From Streptomyces odontomachi (GTDB taxonomy: Bacteria; Actinomycetota; Actinomycetes; Streptomycetales; Streptomycetaceae), in contig NZ_JAMJWG010000030.1 of assembly GCF_024435355.1 (NCBI RefSeq), positions 1 to 64,000 of the forward strand: 64,000 nucleotides of DNA, given 5' to 3'. A model generated the notes under the pieces. It ran no database searches. It saw only the letters and a list, made by a program, of their open reading frames with translations, and was not told the origin of the DNA. The stretch's first letter is position 1. Each line of letters begins with the position of its first letter. Positions 59,725 through 64,000 of this stretch are shown here, piece after piece. The translations under genes and the position numbers were made by a program.

Positions 59725-61046
59725 CGGTCGACGCCTCCCATCACAGGGTCGATGGACGCCACGGCCACGATGACGTCGGCGACCTGGCCGCCCTCGCACA
59801 TCGCCGCCATGGCCTGAAGGTTGGTGAAGGACGGGTCGCGGAAGTGGACCCGGAAGGGGCGGGTGCCGCCGTCGGAGACGGCGTGCACGCCGAGTTCGCC
59901 CTTGGGTGACTCGACGGCCGCGTAGGCCTGCCCGGCCGGCACCCGGAAGCCCTCGGTGACCAGCTTGAAGTGGTGGATCAGGGCCTCCATCGAGGTGCCC
60001 ATGATCTTCTTGATGTGGTCCAGCGAGTTGCCGAGGCCGTCCGGGCCGAGCGCGAGCTGAGCGGGCCAGGCGATCTTCTTGTCGGCGACCATCACGGGGC
60101 CCGGCTCGAGACGGTCCAGGCACTGCTCGACGATCCGCAGCGACTGCCGCATCTCCTCCAGGCGGATCAGGAACCGGCCGTAGGAGTCGCAGGTGTCGGC
60201 GGTGGGGACCTCGAAGTCGTAGGTCTCGTAACCGCAGTACGGCTGCGACTTGCGCAGGTCGTGCGGCAGGCCGGCGGAGCGCAGGATGGGCCCGGTGGCG
60301 CCCAGCGCCATACAGCCGGCCAGGTCGAGATAGCCGACGTCCTGCATGCGGGCCTTGAAGATCGGGTTCCCGGTGGCGAGCTTGTCGTACTCCGGGAGGT
60401 TCTTGCGCATCGTCTTCACGAACTCGCGCACCTGGTCGACCGCGCCGGGCGGCAGGTCCTGGGCGAGACCGCCGGGACGGATGAACGCGTGGTTCATCCG
60501 CAGCCCTGTGATCAGCTCGTAGAGGTCGAGAATGAGTTCACGATCACGGAATCCGTAGATCATGATCGTGGTGGCGCCCAGTTCCATGCCGCCGGTGGCG
60601 ATCGCCACCAGGTGCGAGGAGAGGCGGTTGAGCTCCATGAGCATCACGCGGATGACGCTGGCCCGGTCCGGGATGGCGTCGGTGATGCCGAGCAGCTTCT
60701 CCACCGCGAGGCAGTACGCCGCCTCGTTGTAGAACGGCGTCAGGTAGTCCATCCGGGTGACGTACGTGGTGCCCTGCGTCCAGGTGCGGAACTCGAGGTT
60801 CTTCTCGATACCGGTGTGCAGGTAGCCGATGCCGCAGCGGGCCTCGGTGACCGTCTCGCCGTCGATCTCCAGGATGAGCCGGAGCACACCGTGCGTGGAC
60901 GGGTGCTGGGGGCCCATGTTGACGACGAGACGCTCGTCGTCGGCCTTGGCCGCGGACTCCACGACCTCGTCCCAGTCACCGCCGGTGACCGTGTAGACGG
61001 GGCCCTCGGTGGTCTCGCGTGCGCCTGCCTGCTGCGCGGACGTCAT
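59721..61046 (-). CDS. nuoD: NADH-quinone oxidoreductase subunit D
   Basis: 441 residues; the 49-kDa subunit at the quinone pocket (NMGPQHPSTHGVLRL, GIGYLHTGIEKNLE, MDYLTPFYNEAAYCLAVE). It is the only NuoD in the window and so the natural partner for the second operon's B, C and H subunits as well. ATG 61046 has GGGAGG five bases upstream, 43 bases after the nuoC stop. Confidence 0.95.
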   Translation of the reverse strand: MTSAQQAGARETTEGPVYTVTGGDWDEVVESAAKADDERLVVNMGPQHPSTHGVLRLILEIDGETVTEARCGIGYLHTGIEKNLEFRTWTQGTTYVTRMDYLTPFYNEAAYCLAVEKLLGITDAIPDRASVIRVMLMELNRLSSHLVAIATGGMELGATTIMIYGFRDRELILDLYELITGLRMNHAFIRPGGLAQDLPPGAVDQVREFVKTMRKNLPEYDKLATGNPIFKARMQDVGYLDLAGCMALGATGPILRSAGLPHDLRKSQPYCGYETYDFEVPTADTCDSYGRFLIRLEEMRQSLRIVEQCLDRLEPGPVMVADKKIAWPAQLALGPDGLGNSLDHIKKIMGTSMEALIHHFKLVTEGFRVPAGQAYAAVESPKGELGVHAVSDGGTRPFRVHFRDPSFTNLQAMAAMCEGGQVADVIVAVASIDPVMGGVDR

Positions 61047-61089
61047 AGTGGCCTCCCGAAGGAAGTCGTTGAGGGGTGGCGATCGGGAG

Positions 61090-61833
61090 TCACGTGTACG
61101 ACCTCCGCTGGTCGGGAGCCGGGATCTGGGCGCCCTTGTACTCGACGGGGATGCCGCCGAGCGGGTAGTCCTTGCGCTGCGGGAAGCCCTGCCAGTCGTC
61201 CGGCATCATGATCCGGGTCAGCGCCGGGTGGCCGTCGAAGATCAGGCCGAAGAAGTCGTACGTCTCGCGCTCGTGCCAGTCGTTCGTCGGATAGACGGAG
61301 ACCACCGAGGGGACGTGCGGGTCCTGGTCCGGGGCGCTGACTTCGAGGCGGATCAGCCGGTTGTGGGTGATCGAGCGCAGGTGGTAGACGGCGTGCAGCT
61401 CCCGGCCCTTGTCGCCGGGGTAGTGCACACCGCTCACGCCGGTGCACAGCTCGAAGCGGAGCGCCGGGTCGTCGCGCAGCGTCTTCGCGACGCGCAGCAG
61501 GTGCTCGCGTGCGATGTGGAAGGTCATCTCGCCGCGGTCGACGACCGTCTTCTCGATCGCGTTCTCCGGGAGCAGGTCCTGCTCCTCCAGGGCGCCTTCG
61601 AGTTCGTCGGCGACCTCGTCGAACCAGCCGCCGTAGGGCCGGGAGGAGGGTCCGGGCAGCCGGATGGAGCGCACCAGGCCGCCGTAGCCGGTGGTGTCGC
61701 CGCCGTTGTTGGCGCCGAACATGCCGCGCTGGACGCGGATCTCCTCGCCCTGCTCGCCACGCCGTCCCGGCAGGTTCTGGGCGTTGAGATCCTGCTCCGG
61801 ATTGGGTTCGTTCTGCTCGTCGTGCCCGCTCAC
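61090..61833 (-). CDS. nuoC: NADH-quinone oxidoreductase subunit C
   Basis: 247 residues with a roughly 60-residue polar N-terminal extension (SGHDEQNEPNPEQDLN...) and the NuoC core including NDWHERETYDFFGLIFDGHP and DDWQGFPQRKDYPLGG. Contrast with NuoC of the second operon, whose extra sequence is at the C-terminus. GTG 61833 overlaps the nuoB stop (GTGA). Confidence 0.95.
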   Translation of the reverse strand: MSGHDEQNEPNPEQDLNAQNLPGRRGEQGEEIRVQRGMFGANNGGDTTGYGGLVRSIRLPGPSSRPYGGWFDEVADELEGALEEQDLLPENAIEKTVVDRGEMTFHIAREHLLRVAKTLRDDPALRFELCTGVSGVHYPGDKGRELHAVYHLRSITHNRLIRLEVSAPDQDPHVPSVVSVYPTNDWHERETYDFFGLIFDGHPALTRIMMPDDWQGFPQRKDYPLGGIPVEYKGAQIPAPDQRRSYT

Positions 61834-62384
61834 CGCAGGAGCCCCTTCATCTCGATCGTGGGGACGGCCTTCAGGGCCGCCTCCTCCGCCTCGCGGGCCG
61901 CCTCCTCGGCGTTCACGCCGAGCTTGGAGGTCTGGATCTTCTGATGGAGCTTGAGGATGCTGTCCATCAGCATCTCCGGACGCGGCGGGCACCCGGGCAG
62001 GTAGATGTCCACGGGCACGACGTGGTCGACGCCCTGCACGATCGCGTAGTTGTTGAACATGCCGCCGGAGGACGCGCAGACGCCCATCGAGATGACCCAC
62101 TTCGGGTTCGGCATCTGGTCGTAGACCTGCCGCAGCACCGGCGCCATCTTCTGGCTCACCCGTCCGGCCACGATCATCAGGTCCGCCTGCCGCGGCGAGC
62201 CGCGGAACACCTCCATGCCGAAGCGCGCCAGGTCATAGCGTCCCGCGCCCGTCGTCATCATCTCGATGGCGCAGCAGGCGAGGCCGAACGTCGCGGGGAA
62301 GACGGAGGACTTCCGCACCCAGCCCGCGGCCTGCTCAACGGTGGTGAGCAGAAAACCGCTCGGCAGTTTCTCTTCGAGTCCCAT
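61830..62384 (-). CDS. nuoB: NADH-quinone oxidoreductase subunit B
   Basis: 184 residues. N2 cluster ligands: the adjacent pair in FGLACCAIEMM, then cysteines in ISMGVCASSGG and LPGCPPRPEML. N2 passes electrons to menaquinone. ATG 62384 is separated from nuoA by 68 bases, which include two tandem copies of TGTCCCTCGCGGG-type sequence. Confidence 0.95.
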   Translation of the reverse strand: MGLEEKLPSGFLLTTVEQAAGWVRKSSVFPATFGLACCAIEMMTTGAGRYDLARFGMEVFRGSPRQADLMIVAGRVSQKMAPVLRQVYDQMPNPKWVISMGVCASSGGMFNNYAIVQGVDHVVPVDIYLPGCPPRPEMLMDSILKLHQKIQTSKLGVNAEEAAREAEEAALKAVPTIEMKGLLR

Positions 62385-62452
62385 AGGCCCTCAGACCCCT
62401 CTTATCCCTCGCGTTGTTCCTCTTTGTCCCTCGCGGGTGTCCCTCGCGGGTT

Positions 62453-62812
62453 TCAGTCCCATTCCAGTCCGCCGCGTCGCCACACGTACGCGTAGGCGAC
62501 GAAGACGGTCAGTACGAAGAGCAGCATCTCGACGAGCCCGAACACACCCAGGGCGTCGAAAGTGACGGCCCAGGGATAGAGGAAGACGACCTCGATGTCG
62601 AAGACGATGAAGAGCATCGCGGTCAGGTAGTACTTGATCGGGAACCGTCCCCCGCCAGCCGGGGTCGGCGTCGGCTCGATACCGCACTCATAGGCTTCGA
62701 GCTTGGCCCGGTTGTAGCGCTTTGGACCGACAAGCGCGGCCGTGACCACGGAGAAGATCGCAAAACCTGCTCCGAGGGCTCCCAGTACGAGGATGGGCGC
62801 ATACGCGTTCAC
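62453..62812 (-). CDS. nuoA: NADH-quinone oxidoreductase subunit A
   Basis: 119 residues, three helices, with KLEAYECGIEPTPTP and VFDIEVVFLYPWAVTF. First gene of the complete operon nuoABCDEFGHIJKLMN. GTG 62812 has GGAG nearby (AGAGGAG at nine bases, AGGAG at two). The promoter region carries a Rex-type operator at 62988-63003. Confidence 0.95.
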   Translation of the reverse strand: MNAYAPILVLGALGAGFAIFSVVTAALVGPKRYNRAKLEAYECGIEPTPTPAGGGRFPIKYYLTAMLFIVFDIEVVFLYPWAVTFDALGVFGLVEMLLFVLTVFVAYAYVWRRGGLEWD

Positions 62813-63825
62813 CGCTCCTCGCTCCTCTCAGTCGGCGCTGACACCTACGGCGGCGCCGGGCACGCTCCCCTCTTTACGCAAGGCACCCCGACCACCGGTC
62901 CCGGCCGATCTGCATCTCGATCGACCTGCACTCCGGCGATCCGGGACCCCCACCACTCCTCCGTGGAAACCACGAAGATCGTGTTCATGTGAAGCAGGTC
63001 ACAAGCCCGACAGCGTGCCATCTTATGCCCGCGAGTCTGTGATCTGCGACACGGGGTCCCGGTTAGCTCTTGTGATCTCCACCACCTGACTAATGATCAT
63101 GAAGCCTGATCAGGAGTGATCTTCATACGCGAAGCCTCCGACTGGTCACCAGAGGTCACATTGCACCGCGTTTCAGCTGGTCGCAGGGGTCGCCCATTAC
63201 CAAGGGGCGGCATCTTTGCGCAAATTCGCGCTAACGGCAGCCCGTCTGGTATTGGGGCGATTCCTCCCGGCTGATGCGGGGACGACCCGAGTCGTTCCGA
63301 CTCCAAGGGAAGTGAACGGACAGGGCGTAAGAAGGATGGAGAAGACGGGAGACGGGGTTGTACACAGCGGCAAAGAAGAGGGGCTCGGGCGCGGCGCGAA
63401 CGGGTGCGTCCGCGCGCCGCGCGACGCCGCGCGGTCGGGTGCAGCACGCGACGCCGGCCCTGTGCGCGCGTTCACGAAGGGTGCACGGCGCTCACCCAGC
63501 GTAGGGACCAAGGAGCCGTATCCCCCGACCCCGTTCGGGCGGATCGGGGCCACGGGGAAACGTGACGGTTCCGTGAGGCTGAACACATCGGACGGAGCCG
63601 CCGGGAAAAACTGTTTGCCCCGATCCGCCAACAGATGGTAAGTGGCGCGCAATCCGGACGTTTCGTCGAAACTTGATGACCACAGACCCGAGCAACCCTG
63701 TCCGCATTGCCCCGTACGGCATCAATAAAGCGCGACACGCCCGGGATTCAGCCCCCTGTGCCTCAACTGTGTCGCACCCCACGTTTCTTGAAGGTAACGG
63801 TCGGGCCCTGATAGCGCTTGTACAC
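62813..63825. other. 1013-bp divergent intergenic, nuoA / secreted-protein gene
   Basis: No gene supported. The left part is the nuo promoter and leader, with a Rex-like operator (62988-63003) and a minus-strand TAAGAT (63025-63020) as candidate -10. Around 63091-63126 lies a palindrome cluster: CCTGATCAGG (63105-63114) flanked by ATGAAG and CTTCAT. The middle (63380-63480) is very GC-rich, with CGCGCC-type repeats. The right end holds the promoter of the rightward gene; TTGAAG (63789-63794) with TAGCGC about 18 bases on is a weak candidate. Confidence 0.5.
62988..63003. promoter_or_regulatory. Rex (NADH/NAD+ sensor) operator candidate upstream of nuoA
   Basis: TGTGAAGCAGGTCACA matches the Rex operator consensus TGTGAACGCGTTCACA at 12 of 16 positions, with perfect outer TGTGA and TCACA half-sites. 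It lies about 180 bases before the nuoA start codon and just downstream of a minus-strand TAAGAT (63025-63020). Rex repression of nuo by low NADH/NAD+ is established in Streptomyces coelicolor, and this site fits it. The rex gene is not in the window. Confidence 0.75.
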
Positions 63826-64000
63826 ATGTCCCACACAGCCCACCTACGTAGCCACCGGAAATCCCGCCGCCGCGCCTCGTCCCTCGCGCTGCGCGCCGGG
63901 GTGGCCGGTGGCGTCCTCAGCACCCTTGCCGTGGCAGGCGCGTCCAGCCCGGCGAACGCCGCCCCGACCGTGACCGACACCGCCGAGCTGCCCACGCTCA
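63826..64000 (+). CDS. Secreted protein, NlpC/P60-like candidate (cut at window edge)
   Basis: Only the first 58 codons are present. They read as a signal peptide: basic N-terminus (MSHTAHLRSHRKSRRRAS), hydrophobic stretch (LRAGVAGGVLSTLAVAGA) and an ASSPANAA cleavage region, followed by a Thr/Ala-rich start of the mature part (TVTDTAELPTL). The sequence resembles the N-terminus of Streptomyces secreted NlpC/P60 peptidoglycan hydrolases, and such a gene is usually found divergent from nuoA; the catalytic domain is outside the window. No strong ribosome site precedes ATG 63826. Confidence 0.6.
   Translation, partial: MSHTAHLRSHRKSRRRASSLALRAGVAGGVLSTLAVAGASSPANAAPTVTDTAELPTL

Noticed and set aside
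63600..63825. c-di-AMP (ydaO-type) riboswitch before the secreted-protein gene
   Set aside because: Such switches often precede Streptomyces cell-wall hydrolase genes, but the conserved core segments of that RNA were not found here.

Overview
The window is high-GC actinobacterial DNA, almost certainly from a Streptomyces chromosome. Evidence: strong G/C third-position bias, many GTG starts, dense GTGA/ATGA gene overlaps, rare TTA codons confined to suspicious places, and a gene order that (from memory, not a search) follows a conserved Streptomyces core block. That block runs: secreted NlpC/P60-like protein, 14-gene nuo operon, recQ, polyprenyl diphosphate synthase, ABC pair, KorAB, two-component system, second partial nuo operon, htpX, yccF.

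Layout. (1) 1-10.5 kb is an accessory island that looks like a compact biosynthetic gene cluster with no NRPS or PKS. It holds a plant-type 2Fe-2S ferredoxin, an RraA-ferritin fusion protein, an AurF-type di-iron N-oxygenase, an MDR oxidoreductase, a class V aminotransferase, a cupin, an AmmeMemoRadiSam-like radical SAM enzyme, a 7Fe ferredoxin, a stand-alone class I glutamine amidotransferase, a StrR/NovG-type activator and a LysE exporter. TTA codons occur in the oxygenase, the StrR-like regulator and the exporter, which predicts bldA control. The likely product is a small, amino-acid-like, N-oxygenated metabolite; its structure cannot be read from the sequence. (2) 10.5-15.1 kb is the boundary: a gene-poor lower-GC stretch with a perfect 10-bp-arm hairpin, then a GlsB/YeaQ small membrane protein, a barstar-domain protein, YccF and HtpX. 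(3) 15.1-25.8 kb is a second, partial complex I operon (nuoA2B2C2H2I2J2K2L2M2N2) with no nuoD, E, F or G; its NuoC carries a roughly 330-residue low-complexity tail. (4) 26.1-30.3 kb carries two tandem paralogous NarL-family sensor kinases, almost identical in their catalytic DNA, and a LuxR-type response regulator. (5) 30.6-46.3 kb holds KorAB (2-oxoacid:ferredoxin oxidoreductase), RarD, an ABC-2 exporter pair, an RseB/LolA-like membrane-anchored protein, a long-chain polyprenyl diphosphate synthase, a HAD phosphatase, fumarylacetoacetase and RecQ. (6) 46.7-62.8 kb is the complete nuoA-N operon, read leftward, with a convincing Rex (NADH-sensing) operator upstream. (7) 63.8-64 kb is the start of a secreted protein cut by the window edge.

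How the genes work together. KorAB, the polyprenyl synthase (menaquinone side chain) and both nuo operons form an electron-transport neighbourhood: ferredoxin and NADH reduction, menaquinone, proton-pumping dehydrogenase. The partial complex I must borrow NuoD (and any input module) from the main operon or use another electron donor such as reduced ferredoxin. The cluster at the left edge carries its own ferredoxins for its redox enzymes.

A repeated oddity is in-frame tandem-repeat expansion that adds disordered tails to otherwise ordinary proteins (NuoC2, fumarylacetoacetase, the ABC permease, to a lesser degree RecQ, RarD and the RseB-like protein). Functions were assigned by reading motifs; no database search was possible. 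Start codons were chosen by ribosome-binding site and overlap, and several differ from the longest open frame.
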